From Methanoculleus horonobensis (GTDB taxonomy: Archaea > Halobacteriota > Methanomicrobia > Methanomicrobiales > Methanoculleaceae), in assembly GCF_001602375.1 (NCBI RefSeq), contig NZ_BCNY01000015.1, positions 806,001 to 870,000 of the forward strand: a DNA stretch of 64,000 bases, written 5' to 3'. A program made the position numbers and the translations under genes. Each line of letters starts with the position of its first letter. The stretch's first letter is position 1. Shown here in pieces: positions 35,618 through 44,117 of the stretch. The notes under the pieces are model-generated. The model worked only from the letters and a program-made list of their open reading frames with translations, was not told the DNA's origin and ran no database searches.

Positions 35618-36169
35618 GTGATGCACGAGTCGCTCCGGCAGATCGTCCACCTCACCTTCGGTCTCGGGATCGCAGGTTTCGTCCTCCTCTTCGACCGCGA
35701 CCTCGTCCTCTCCGTCCTCGTGCTCGCTCTCTTCGCGGGGTTCATCCTCTCCGACGCCATCTCCCGGGGCTACACCATCCCGGTCGTCTCGCCGATCATC
35801 GCGGGACTCGAGCGGCGCGACGCCGCCCCCGGAAAAGGAGCGCTCTTCTTTGCGCTCGGGGCTCTCTTCTGCGTTGCTTTCTTTGCAAAAGAGATCGCAT
35901 TCGTCGGGCTCGTCGCGCTCTCGTTCCTCGACAGCGTCACCACCCTTGTCGGTGTCCGGTTCGGCAGAACCCGGATCTATAACCACAAATCGCTCGAAGG
36001 CACACTCGCCGGGTTCGCGGCGACGGCGGTCGTGCTCTCCCTCCTCGTCCCGCCCGGGGTAGCCCTCGCGACAGCGGTTGTCGCGGCCGTCGCCGAACTG
36101 GCGAGCCCTGTGGATGATAACCTCGTCGTCCCGGTCGTGGCCTCCCTCGCCCTCACGATACTGCTCTGA
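35618..36169 (+). CDS. Diacylglycerol/polyprenol (dolichol) kinase-like membrane protein
   Basis: A 183-residue integral membrane protein with about six hydrophobic segments. The conserved HLTFGLGIAGF near the start and FGRTRIYNHKSLEGTLAGF (about 122-140) match the CTP-dependent polyprenol/phytol kinase family (SEC59/VTE5/CTP_transf_1). Such an enzyme would make dolichyl or isoprenoid phosphates for lipid or glycan synthesis. Length agrees with archaeal members. It is followed by a promoter for the next gene. Confidence 0.8.
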   Translation: MMHESLRQIVHLTFGLGIAGFVLLFDRDLVLSVLVLALFAGFILSDAISRGYTIPVVSPIIAGLERRDAAPGKGALFFALGALFCVAFFAKEIAFVGLVALSFLDSVTTLVGVRFGRTRIYNHKSLEGTLAGFAATAVVLSLLVPPGVALATAVVAAVAELASPVDDNLVVPVVASLALTILL

Positions 36170-36197
36170 GAGCGTTGAACCGCCAGGTTCAATCATT

Positions 36198-36205
36198 GTA
36201 TATAC
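36198..36205 (+). promoter_or_regulatory. TATA box for the secreted hypothetical gene
   Basis: GTATATAC is about 43 bases before the ATG at 36245. A strong ribosome binding site AGAGGTGAGG (36231-36240) sits five bases before the start, so this gene has a short leader of about 15-20 bases. Confidence 0.55.
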
Positions 36206-36244
36206 GTCTGTTCCCGATCTCTCTTCCACCAGAGGTGAGGATCG

Positions 36245-36913
36245 ATGAAACGCATCATTGCAGCAGTCATGATTGTCTTCCTCTTCCTCCCCGGGTTTGC
36301 AGCGGCCGCTTCCGGCGGCTATGGCGGTCCGGGGGGAGCACAGGCGGGGTATGGCGCGGTAAACGCGACGCCCGCCGGAGAAGAAGACGGTGCCGGGCTC
36401 ATTCCGGCACCGGGAAGAGGGCAGCAGGTGGGGACGGAAGAAGGAGACGAGATCCCCGGGGAGCGAGTGCAACAGCGGACCGTAGAGCACACGCCCCTCC
36501 AGCCGGGAGATGGGGCTCCCGATCGGAACCGTGTCCGGCTCGCTGTCCATGCCCTGCTCGGCGCCGAGAACCGGACCGGCGGCATAGGAGAGAACGTCTC
36601 CGCCATCGCCCGGGAGTTTAATAACTCCGTCGAGAAGACTATCCGGGCCGAGGAGCAGATCCGGGCCCGGCACGCCTTCACGCGGTTCCTCTTCGGCGGC
36701 GATGCAGAAGCCGCCCGGTTGATCGAGGAGGAAGCGCAGCGGAACCGGGAGCGGGTCACAGAACTCCGGGGCCTGATTGGAAACTGCACCTGCGACGACG
36801 CAACCCGGACGATGCTCCGAGAGCAGGTCCGGACGATCGAGCAGGAACAGGACCGGCTCGAGACCCTTGCAAGCGAGGAGATGCAGGTTCGCGGCCTCTT
36901 CTCCTGGCGGTAA
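36245..36913 (+). CDS. Secreted hypothetical protein with helical C-terminus
   Basis: A 222-residue exported protein. A signal peptide (about 1-24, IIAAVMIVFLFLPGFAAAASG) is followed by a Gly/Pro/Glu-rich stretch (about 25-85). The C-terminal half is helical, charged and coiled-coil-like (about 140-215), with two close cysteines (NCTCDD, about 182). No family recognised. It probably sits outside the cell or is released. Confidence 0.65.
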   Translation: MKRIIAAVMIVFLFLPGFAAAASGGYGGPGGAQAGYGAVNATPAGEEDGAGLIPAPGRGQQVGTEEGDEIPGERVQQRTVEHTPLQPGDGAPDRNRVRLAVHALLGAENRTGGIGENVSAIAREFNNSVEKTIRAEEQIRARHAFTRFLFGGDAEAARLIEEEAQRNRERVTELRGLIGNCTCDDATRTMLREQVRTIEQEQDRLETLASEEMQVRGLFSWR

Positions 36914-36922
36914 GTCCCCTTT

Positions 36923-37906
36923 TTACTCCCTTTCTTTATCTTTCCCGCAGAGCGCGGGCCGGTCGCACCCCGGGCAGGTGGTGAAGATCCCGCAGTCGGA
37001 GCAGTCCTCGCCGGTGCAGGGCTGAACCCGGATCGTGACGCTCGTCCGGGGGAACTCCCGCCGGACATCGTCTTCCACCTGTTTCACGATGCCGTACGCC
37101 GCTTCGAGGGTTGCGGTCCGCGGGACGACCAGGTGAAAGTCCACGAACCGGTTTGGTCCCGATCGGCGGGTCCGGAGCCGGTGGAAACCGATGGCGTCCG
37201 AGCAGTGCCCACTGACGATCTCCCGGATCCGGTTCTCCTCGTCGACGGGAAGGCTCCTGTCCACGAGATCCTCGAACGCGCGCCGGATGAGATCGTAGGC
37301 CGCCCGGAGGATGATGGCGGCGACTGCGAGCGCGATGAGCGAGTCGAGCACCACAAGACCGGTCAGCCGGATCAGGACGAGCCCTACGACGACCCCGACG
37401 GAGGTGTAGACGTCCGTCCGGAGGTGCCAGGCGTCGCTCTCGAGTGCGATCGACTCGGTCTTCTTCGCCACCGTCATCAACCGGGAGGAGACATACACGT
37501 TCACCCCGGCCGAGAGCAGCATGACGGCGATACCGAGCCCGAGCCCCTCGATGTTCAGCGTCTCCTCGCCGCCGAGGAGGTTTCTCGCCGCCTCGTTGAT
37601 GATCAGGATAGCCGCCGCGAGGATCAGGACCGCTTCAAGAAGCCCCGATATGCTCTCGTACTTCCCGTGCCCGAAGGTGTGGCACTCGTCGGGCGGCCGG
37701 GCCGACTGGCGAACAGAAACGTAGGCGATTGCCGCGGCGATGAGGTCGATGGCGGAGTGGATCGCCTCGGATATGATCCCGACCGATCCGATGGATATGC
37801 CGACGGCAAGTTTCGTCGCGACAAGAAGCGTGTTCGACGCGACCGAGAGGCGTGCGGTCTTCTCTTTGAGCGCACTCTCCTGTTCTCCCGGAATGACCGT
37901 CTCCAT
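36923..37906 (-). CDS. Cation diffusion facilitator (CDF) metal transporter with Cys-rich tail
   Basis: Metal/proton antiporter, 327 residues, about six helices. The two metal-site motifs, HSAID (about 50) and HLRTD (about 160), mark the CDF family; HTFGHGKYE (about 77-85) is the conserved loop. The cytosolic C-terminal domain (about 215-295) has DFHLVVPRTATLE. After it comes an extra tail with six cysteines within about 25 residues (CTGEDCSDCGIFTTCPGC...), not usual in the family and likely to bind metal or an Fe-S cluster. Zn or Fe substrate is probable but not proven. Confidence 0.92.
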   Translation of the reverse strand: METVIPGEQESALKEKTARLSVASNTLLVATKLAVGISIGSVGIISEAIHSAIDLIAAAIAYVSVRQSARPPDECHTFGHGKYESISGLLEAVLILAAAILIINEAARNLLGGEETLNIEGLGLGIAVMLLSAGVNVYVSSRLMTVAKKTESIALESDAWHLRTDVYTSVGVVVGLVLIRLTGLVVLDSLIALAVAAIILRAAYDLIRRAFEDLVDRSLPVDEENRIREIVSGHCSDAIGFHRLRTRRSGPNRFVDFHLVVPRTATLEAAYGIVKQVEDDVRREFPRTSVTIRVQPCTGEDCSDCGIFTTCPGCDRPALCGKDKERE

Positions 37907-38015
37907 ACCTGATGAGTGGTTAACTCTCCTCCGGGATAGGGTTTGTGTGCCGGAGGCCGCTCTCCCGGAGGGAGGGGCTCGCAGGATCCCCGAAAGGTGC
38001 AGCCGGCTCGCCGTC

Positions 38016-39515
38016 TCAATCGACGGTGAGGATGATGAGCGAGTCGGTTCCTTCGCGTCCGGGAGATACCCCCTCGGTCAGCACCACACGCTCGCCGGGC
38101 GTGATCAGCCCCGAGTCCCGGATCGAGTCGAGGATCGCCCCGTGCCAGTACTCCTTCTCGCTCCGGATCAGGAACGGGCTGACCCCGTAGGAGAACGCCA
38201 GGAACTTGAAGGTGCTCGGGTTTCGGGTGAACGCGAGGATCCAGGCCCCGGGCTTGAACCGGGAGATGTTTCGCGCGGTGCTTCCGGAGCGGGTAGGGGT
38301 CAGCACGTACCGGATGCCGAGCGCGTCCAGCGCCTCGATGACGTTTAGGGAGACGACGTCGTTGACGGTGATCTCCTCGCGTCCTTTCCCACGCCGGAAA
38401 TATTCGAGCGGGGTGCATCCGGCCCCGACGATCGAGCGCTTCTCCTCGGTCGAACGGGCGATCTTCGCCATCATCGCCACTGTCTCGGCCGGGTACTTCC
38501 CGATGGACGTCTCCTCGGAGAGCATGACGGCGTCGGTGCCGTCGAGGATGGCGTTCGCGACATCGGTCACCTCCGCACGGGTGGGCCGGATGTTGTCGGT
38601 CATCGACATCAGCATCTGGGTGGCGGTGATCGCCGGTCGGCCGAGGATGTTGGCCTTCTGGATGATCCGCTTCTGCACCGCGGGGACCTCCTCGATGGGT
38701 GTCTGGACACCGAGATCGCCCCTGGCGATCATCACCCCGTCGGCCTCCCGGAGGATCTCGTCGAGGTTTGCGAGCGCCTCCTGCCGCTCGATCTTTGCAA
38801 TCACCCGGATGGTCTTCCCGGACCGGGCGGCGTATTCCCGGGCCCTCAGGATGTCCTCCGCCCGCTGGATGAAGGATATGCTGAAGGTGTCGAGCCCCTC
38901 GGCAAGCCCGAACTCGATGCACTCGAGGTCTCTCTCCGTCAGGGCGCTGACCGCGAGGATCCCCTCGCCACCCACGAGGCTCATCCCCTTGCGCGAGAGG
39001 AGGGGGCCGCCGATGATCACCGTCGCCCGGACGTCTCTTTCGCCGACATCGTCGACCCGTATCTGGAGGAATCCGTCGTTGAGAAAGATGGTGCTCCCCG
39101 GTGAGACCAGCTGCGGGAACTGCTTGAAGTCGACGGGGATCAGGGAGGGGTCGCTCGACGCCGGGGCGGGGATAAGGGTGATGGTTTCGCCTTTCTGGAG
39201 CATCATGGGCTCTTCTGCGAGGACGCCGACCCGGATCTTCGGTCCCGGCAGATCGAGCAGGATCGTGACCGGGAGGTCCGTATCCTCCGCGGCGGTCCGG
39301 ATGTTTCGGATGTTCTCCCGGTGCTCGTCGAACGATCCGTGGGAGAGGTTGAGCCGGGCGACGTTCATGCCGGCGAGGAGCATCCGGCCGAGCACCTCCC
39401 GGGAGCGCGATGCGGGCCCGATGGTACAGACAATCTTTGTTTTATGGTCGGGCAGGCTCATCCGCTTCCGTTTCGCCTGCTCGGATATCCGGTGCAGCAC
39501 CTCTTCGAGCATCAT
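38016..39515 (-). CDS. pyk: Pyruvate kinase
   Basis: Converts phosphoenolpyruvate and ADP to pyruvate and ATP, the last glycolytic step. The 499-residue protein has KIVCTIGPASRSREVL (about 26-41), NVARLNLSHG (about 51-60), IARGDLGVQTP with the catalytic region (about 260), and the MLSEETSIGKYPAETV segment (about 330) near the C-terminal domain. The ATG at 39515 has an AGGG-like site upstream; the ATG at 39461 (MSLPDHKTK) matches the usual beginning better and may be the real start. Stands alone on the minus strand before the cbiMNQO operon. Confidence 0.94.
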   Translation of the reverse strand: MMLEEVLHRISEQAKRKRMSLPDHKTKIVCTIGPASRSREVLGRMLLAGMNVARLNLSHGSFDEHRENIRNIRTAAEDTDLPVTILLDLPGPKIRVGVLAEEPMMLQKGETITLIPAPASSDPSLIPVDFKQFPQLVSPGSTIFLNDGFLQIRVDDVGERDVRATVIIGGPLLSRKGMSLVGGEGILAVSALTERDLECIEFGLAEGLDTFSISFIQRAEDILRAREYAARSGKTIRVIAKIERQEALANLDEILREADGVMIARGDLGVQTPIEEVPAVQKRIIQKANILGRPAITATQMLMSMTDNIRPTRAEVTDVANAILDGTDAVMLSEETSIGKYPAETVAMMAKIARSTEEKRSIVGAGCTPLEYFRRGKGREEITVNDVVSLNVIEALDALGIRYVLTPTRSGSTARNISRFKPGAWILAFTRNPSTFKFLAFSYGVSPFLIRSEKEYWHGAILDSIRDSGLITPGERVVLTEGVSPGREGTDSLIILTVD

Positions 39516-39606
39516 ACGTACCCTTCGGGCACCGGCACCGGATTAACCTTCTCCCGGGGGGGCAGGGGGATGCCGGAAAAACAGACGTGGAGCGTCGGCA
39601 CGCCCG

Positions 39607-40815
39607 TCAGGAGGGGATGCGCTCGTTGTTCGGAGGAGGGATCTCCTCCGTCTCCCAAACCGGGATCACCGCAAGCGCCCGTCCGCTCTCGGCGCTGTAA
39701 TCCCCGATACGGCGATGGACGTGCTCGACCATGCCCCCGGTGGTGATGATGAGCGAGTTCTCCCCGATGAGCGCTTTTAGAATACATTTGTCGATGACGC
39801 CGTAGGTGTAGTCGAGGAGGATCCGTTCCCGGTTGGCGAACTCCTTCGCGCGGGTGCCCATCGCCCCGACGTGGTCGACCGTCCCGCGCTCCACGAGCGC
39901 CCGCACCTCGTCGCCCCCGGTTCTGTCGGCGTTGCAGAGGTAGATCCTCCCGCCCCCGTCCCCTGCCGGGGCGTGGCCGTGTATCGCCTGCTCGATCCGG
40001 TCGGTGAACTCGAGCACGCTCTTTGGAGGAACGTCCCGGTCGATGATGCCCCGGAGGCCGAGCTCGTTGTAGAGGTCGAGGAGAGCGGGAGGTTTCAGCC
40101 TGGCTGACGCGAGGAGGCCGTGGTCGGAGAAGACCTCCTCCGGCGGCCCCCGGGCGAGGACGCCCCCCCGCTCCATGAGGACGATCGAGTCGGCCCAGCG
40201 GTAGGCGAGTTCGACGTCGTGGGTGGAGACGAGCACCGTCCGGCCGCCCGAGGCGAGTTCGTCGAGGAGTTCCATCACCTCCTCCGAACTTGCAGGGTCG
40301 AGCGCGGAGGTCGGCTCGTCGAAGACAAGAACCGCAGGTTCCATTGCGAGGATGCCTGCGATGGCGACCCGTTTCTTCTCGCCGCCGGAGAGGTGGTGGG
40401 GCGGCCGCTTCTCGTAGCCCCGGAGCCCGACGTAGCCGAGCGCGTCTCGCACCGCTCGCCGGACGGCGTCGGGAGGGAGGCCGAGATTCACCGGCCCGAA
40501 GGCCACGTCCGCTTCAACGGTCGGGGCGATTATCTGGACATCGGGGTTCTGGAAGACGAACCCGACCCGCCGCCGGAGTTCGCGGAGGCTCCGGTTGTCG
40601 TAGGCGAGCGGCCTGCCGTCGAAGCGGATCACGCCTGAGGCCGGCCGGAGCATGCCGTTGAGCATCAGAAGAAGCGTCGACTTCCCGGCGCCGTTCGGCC
40701 CGACGAGAGCGGTCTTTGAGCCGGCCTCGATCCGGATGCTCACCCCGGCGAGGGCGGCGGGGCCGTTCGGATAGGTGTAGGCGATGTTCTCGGCTTCAAG
40801 CAGCGGTTCCGTCAT
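39607..40815 (-). CDS. cbiO: ECF cobalt/nickel transporter ATPase CbiO with C-terminal extension
   Basis: Energy-providing ATPase of the CbiMNQO metal importer. The first 265 residues form a normal CbiO: TALVGPNGAGKSTLLL (Walker A), VFQNPDVQIIAPTV (Q-loop, ECF type), HLSGGEKKRVAIAGIL (signature), LVFDEPTSALDP (Walker B). It then carries about 137 more residues (about 266-402) with GRIYLCNADRTGGDEVRALV, DHVGAMGTRAKEFANRERIL and LIITTGGMVEHVHRRIGDY, which I do not recognise. ATG at 40815 overlaps the cbiQ stop (4 bases). Usual CbiO is about 270-280 residues, so the tail is a fused domain of unknown role. Confidence 0.93.
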   Translation of the reverse strand: MTEPLLEAENIAYTYPNGPAALAGVSIRIEAGSKTALVGPNGAGKSTLLLMLNGMLRPASGVIRFDGRPLAYDNRSLRELRRRVGFVFQNPDVQIIAPTVEADVAFGPVNLGLPPDAVRRAVRDALGYVGLRGYEKRPPHHLSGGEKKRVAIAGILAMEPAVLVFDEPTSALDPASSEEVMELLDELASGGRTVLVSTHDVELAYRWADSIVLMERGGVLARGPPEEVFSDHGLLASARLKPPALLDLYNELGLRGIIDRDVPPKSVLEFTDRIEQAIHGHAPAGDGGGRIYLCNADRTGGDEVRALVERGTVDHVGAMGTRAKEFANRERILLDYTYGVIDKCILKALIGENSLIITTGGMVEHVHRRIGDYSAESGRALAVIPVWETEEIPPPNNERIPS

Positions 40816-41588
40816 ACGAGCACCACCCCCCCGGTGAAGAGCGAGACACCGAGGACTGCCGAGAGGTAGAGGAGGCCGCCTGCGAGCGCGAGAACCGAGA
40901 TCGGCCGGGTGTCGCCGGGAATCCCGAGCCTGCCGTCGTAGCAGCGTGCGTCCATCGCAAGAACCAGCGCTTCGCCGCTCTCCCAGGTTCTTATGAAGAG
41001 CGCCCCGGCGAGCATCCCGAAAGACCGCACCGACTCCCGGAACTTTCCGTAGCCGAGCCGCATCACCTGCGAGCGGTAGACCTGGCCCGCCTCCTCGATC
41101 AGGATGAAGATGAACCGGTAGGTGAGCATGGAAAGGTCGATGAGGACGGCGGGAACCCGGAGTCTCCGGAGGAGATCGAAGATCTCGGTCATGGGCGTCG
41201 TGAGCGCGATGAAGTAGAGCGAGCACATGCCCCCGAAGACCCGCGCGAGGAGGAGAAGGGCGAGGTTCGCACCGTCTGCCGTGATTGCGAGAGGGAGACC
41301 GGGAACCTGCAGGAGCACCGCCCCTCCGCCGGTGATGAAGAGGATCACGACGATGCTCATCGCTGCAAACGAGACCGGAACCAGGAGGAGTTTCGCGTAG
41401 AACCGTGCCGGTATCTTCGCGAGGGCGAGGACGGCGGCGCTCATCGAGGCCGCGACGAGCAGGGGGGCGACGGGGCCCGGCGACGAGACGCATAAAAGGA
41501 TGCTTGCAAGCCCGATGAAGAGTTTGAGCTCCACACTCGTCTCCCGGAGGTTATTGGTCTGGGCATAGTCTTCAAGCACCTCGTACAT
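40812..41588 (-). CDS. cbiQ: ECF transporter transmembrane subunit CbiQ
   Basis: Scaffold membrane subunit of the cobalt/nickel importer, 258 residues. Five to six hydrophobic segments and the ECF-T coupling motifs with Ala-Arg-Gly-like sequence are represented by YRSQVMRLGYG and VLAMDARCYDG (about 170-220), which contact the CbiO ATPase. It follows cbiN by 39 bases and overlaps cbiO. Family: CbiQ/NikQ. Confidence 0.93.
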   Translation of the reverse strand: MYEVLEDYAQTNNLRETSVELKLFIGLASILLCVSSPGPVAPLLVAASMSAAVLALAKIPARFYAKLLLVPVSFAAMSIVVILFITGGGAVLLQVPGLPLAITADGANLALLLLARVFGGMCSLYFIALTTPMTEIFDLLRRLRVPAVLIDLSMLTYRFIFILIEEAGQVYRSQVMRLGYGKFRESVRSFGMLAGALFIRTWESGEALVLAMDARCYDGRLGIPGDTRPISVLALAGGLLYLSAVLGVSLFTGGVVLV

Positions 41589-41627
41589 TGCGTCTCCCCC
41601 TATCTCTTTGCGGGACTGCCGGAATAA

Positions 41628-41927
41628 TCAGGCGGCCTTCCTGTTGCCCTGCCAGTAGCCGAAGACGTAACCGATGATCACGGCGCCGATGGCAGCCTGC
41701 AGGGCGAAGAGGAGCGACTCGATCTCGCCGCTCGGGGGCTCCCAGAACGGCTCGATCCACGGCTCGTAGCCGGAGGCTTCGATGAGCCCGGCGGCCTCGC
41801 CGTCGGCCCCGCCCCAGGCTTCCTCCCCGTCGCCGAGGGTTGCCTGTATCGCGGCGTCCTGAAAGAGAAAGACGGCGGCGAAGATGACGATGAGCGCGGC
41901 GACCGCAAGCTCCATGCCGTGCTTCAT
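41628..41927 (-). CDS. cbiN: ECF cobalt/nickel transporter small subunit CbiN
   Basis: A 99-residue membrane protein with helices at about 6-24 and 70-92 linked by an acidic extracellular loop. The hallmark [19 protein letters not shown] (about 64-82) is characteristic of CbiN. It helps CbiM load metal. Its start overlaps cbiM by four bases (ATGA). Confidence 0.93.
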   Translation of the reverse strand: MKHGMELAVAALIVIFAAVFLFQDAAIQATLGDGEEAWGGADGEAAGLIEASGYEPWIEPFWEPPSGEIESLLFALQAAIGAVIIGYVFGYWQGNRKAA

Positions 41928-42616
41928 GCCGCGGCCTCCCGGAGTTTCTGGACGGTGCTCTCGGAGAGGAGGTTCAAGCGCGTGAGGATCTCGGGCTTGA
42001 GCTGGACGATGTACTTGAAGACGAGCATGATGACCGCGCCCTCGATGATGGCAAGCGGCACCTGGGTGACGGCGAAGACCGCGGCGAATGCCGAGAACGC
42101 CCCGAAGAACCCGGCGGTTCCCGGGAAGGCGAGCGCGAGCTGAACCGAGGTGACGACGTAGGTGACGAGATCCGCGAGGGCTGCGGCGATAAAGACCGTC
42201 GCGTAGGTGTTTGCGCCCGCCCGGGTACCGGCCTTATAGACGAGGTAGGCGACGGCCGGCCCCGCGATCCCCATCGAGAAGACGTTCGCGCCGAGGGTGG
42301 TGATCCCGCCGTGTGCGAGGAAGACCGCCTGGAAGACCAGGACGATCAGCCCGAGGACGGCGGCGATGCAGGGGCCGAAGAGGATACCCCCGAGCCCTGT
42401 CCCCGTGGGATGGGAGCAGCTCCCGTTGAACGAGGGGATCTTGAGCGAGGAGAGGACGAAGACGAAGGCGCCTGCGACCGCGAGGAGCGGCAGGGTTTCC
42501 CGCCTCTCCCGTACAAGTCTGTTCAGCTGGTACAGTCCGATGGCCACGAAGGGCAGGGAGATGAGAATCCAGATCTCCCACCAGGGGCTTGGTAAGAATC
42601 CTTCCATGATGTGCAT
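41924..42616 (-). CDS. cbiM: ECF cobalt/nickel transporter specificity subunit CbiM
   Basis: Metal-binding membrane subunit, 230 residues. The N-terminal MHIMEGFLP supplies the amino group, His2 and further His for Co/Ni coordination, as in known CbiM/NikM; the family segment [22 protein letters not shown] (about 56-77) is also present. About seven hydrophobic segments. First gene of cbiMNQO; the 128-base region up to cbiA is a shared divergent promoter. Cobalt is favoured by the nearby cobalamin context, nickel is not excluded. Confidence 0.95.
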   Translation of the reverse strand: MHIMEGFLPSPWWEIWILISLPFVAIGLYQLNRLVRERRETLPLLAVAGAFVFVLSSLKIPSFNGSCSHPTGTGLGGILFGPCIAAVLGLIVLVFQAVFLAHGGITTLGANVFSMGIAGPAVAYLVYKAGTRAGANTYATVFIAAALADLVTYVVTSVQLALAFPGTAGFFGAFSAFAAVFAVTQVPLAIIEGAVIMLVFKYIVQLKPEILTRLNLLSESTVQKLREAAA

Positions 42617-42744
42617 GATATCACCGCTGCCGCCGTAGAGGCGAGCAGAACAAATACAGTTTATCTAAGGCAAACTAATTTGATGTAACCTGGTTATCTC
42701 CGGTCATATTTATCTTCTGCGGTATTCAACACTAGAGGAACGTT
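42617..42744. promoter_or_regulatory. Divergent cbiM/cbiA promoter region
   Basis: A+T-rich segment between the importer and the amidase. CATATTTATC (around 42705) is a likely TATA box for cbiA; on the minus strand TTAGATAAACTG is a weaker candidate for cbiM. A small palindrome CAAACTAATTTG at 42671-42682 could be an operator. No clear NikR site or cobalamin riboswitch is visible. Confidence 0.45.
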
Positions 42745-44076
42745 ATGCGCCATATTCCAGTGATTGTCGTCGCGGGAACCCACAGCGGCTGCGGCAAGAC
42801 CACGCTTGCAAGCGGCCTGATGGCGGCGCTCGCCGCCCGGGGACTTGCCGTCCAGCCCTTCAAGGTGGGCCCGGACTTCATCGATCCCACCCACCATTCG
42901 GCTATCTGCGGCCGGACGTCCCGCAACCTCGACCCGTTCATGATGGGGGAGGCAGGGGTGCGGGAGACGTTCGTCCGTGCCTCTGCCGGGGCCGAGATCG
43001 CCGTCGTCGAGGGTGCGATGGGGCTCTTCGACGGGCTCGAAGGAACCGATACCGCGAGCACGGCGCACGTCGCAAAGATCCTCGATGCTCCGGTTCTTCT
43101 CGTGGTTGACGCAGGGGGCGCGTCACGGAGCGTCCACGCCATGGTTCAGGGCTACGCAGGGTTCGATCCGGCCGTCCGGGTCGCCGGAACCATCTTCAAC
43201 CGGATCGGGAGCCCCCGCCACCTTGCCATGATCCGGGAGACGAAGAGCCTCCCCATCTACGGGGGAATCCCGCGACGAAAGGATCTCGTGGTCGAAAGCC
43301 GGCATCTCGGGCTCGAGATGGCGGCCGAGACGGGGATGATGGCGCGGTTCGGCGCAGTTGTCGAGGAGACGTGCGATCTACCCGGGATCATCGACCTCGC
43401 CCGGTCGGCCCCGCCCCTCCCGGCGCCGGCGGGGACCCCCGCCCGGCCGGAGGGCGGGGTGCGGATCGGTGTCGCGAACGACGCGGCATTCTGTTTTTAC
43501 TACGCGGACAACCTCGATACGCTCGTGCGGGCCGGGGCGGATCTGGTCTTCTTCTCGCCGATGACCGACCGGCTCCCGGACGTGGACGCCCTCTATCTCG
43601 GGGGCGGCTACCCGGAGCTCCACGCGGAAGCGCTCTCCTCATCCCGGTGCCGGGAAGACGTCCGCCGGGCGGCCGATGACGGGATGCCCATCTACGCCGA
43701 GTGCGGCGGGCTCGTCTATCTCACCGACCGGCTCACGACCGATGAGGTCGATTACCCGATGGCCGGCGTCCTCCCGGCGGCGGCGGAGATGACTGGCCGT
43801 ATCCAGGCCCTCGGGTACGTCGAGGCCCGGGTTTCCGGGTCTGCACCGCTCCTTGCCCCGGGCTCGGCCTTCCGCGGCCACGAGTACCACTATTCCCGGC
43901 TCGACTGTTCCCGTGATGCCCGGTTCGCCCTGGAACTCCTCCGGGGGCGGGGTATCGACGGCGGCCGCGACGGGCTTACCGTGCAGAACACGATCGGGCA
44001 GTATACCCACGCTTATTTCCCGGACGGTTTCGCCGAGAGATTGGTCGAGGCGGCCGGAGCGTACCGGCGGACGTAA
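42745..44076 (+). CDS. Cobyrinate / Ni-sirohydrochlorin a,c-diamide synthase
   Basis: ATP- and glutamine-dependent amidase of 443 residues, class I glutamine amidotransferase type with an N-terminal P-loop NTPase. GTHSGCGKTTLASGL (about 11-25) is the P-loop, FKVGPDFIDPTHHS (about 39-52) and the GAMGLFDG segment (about 90) are typical of CbiA. The C-terminal amidotransferase half has LYLGGGYPELHA and YAECGGLVYL with the catalytic Cys (about 322), and a GHEYHYS segment. In methanogens the same fold serves cobalamin (CbiA) and F430 (CfbB, Ni-sirohydrochlorin); I cannot decide which, or whether both. Confidence 0.94.
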   Translation: MRHIPVIVVAGTHSGCGKTTLASGLMAALAARGLAVQPFKVGPDFIDPTHHSAICGRTSRNLDPFMMGEAGVRETFVRASAGAEIAVVEGAMGLFDGLEGTDTASTAHVAKILDAPVLLVVDAGGASRSVHAMVQGYAGFDPAVRVAGTIFNRIGSPRHLAMIRETKSLPIYGGIPRRKDLVVESRHLGLEMAAETGMMARFGAVVEETCDLPGIIDLARSAPPLPAPAGTPARPEGGVRIGVANDAAFCFYYADNLDTLVRAGADLVFFSPMTDRLPDVDALYLGGGYPELHAEALSSSRCREDVRRAADDGMPIYAECGGLVYLTDRLTTDEVDYPMAGVLPAAAEMTGRIQALGYVEARVSGSAPLLAPGSAFRGHEYHYSRLDCSRDARFALELLRGRGIDGGRDGLTVQNTIGQYTHAYFPDGFAERLVEAAGAYRRT

Positions 44077-44117
44077 GGGGATGCTGCTCCCCTACGGCCG
44101 CCGGCGCAAAAAAAGTT

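Noticed and set aside
39607-41493. CbiO extended upstream to 628 codons
   Set aside because: The upstream part lies inside cbiQ in another frame; ATG 40815 overlaps the cbiQ stop as in a coupled pair.
42617-42744. Cobalamin riboswitch or NikR operator before cbiM/cbiA
   Set aside because: No B12-box-like sequence and no standard NikR half-sites could be found; only a small AT palindrome.
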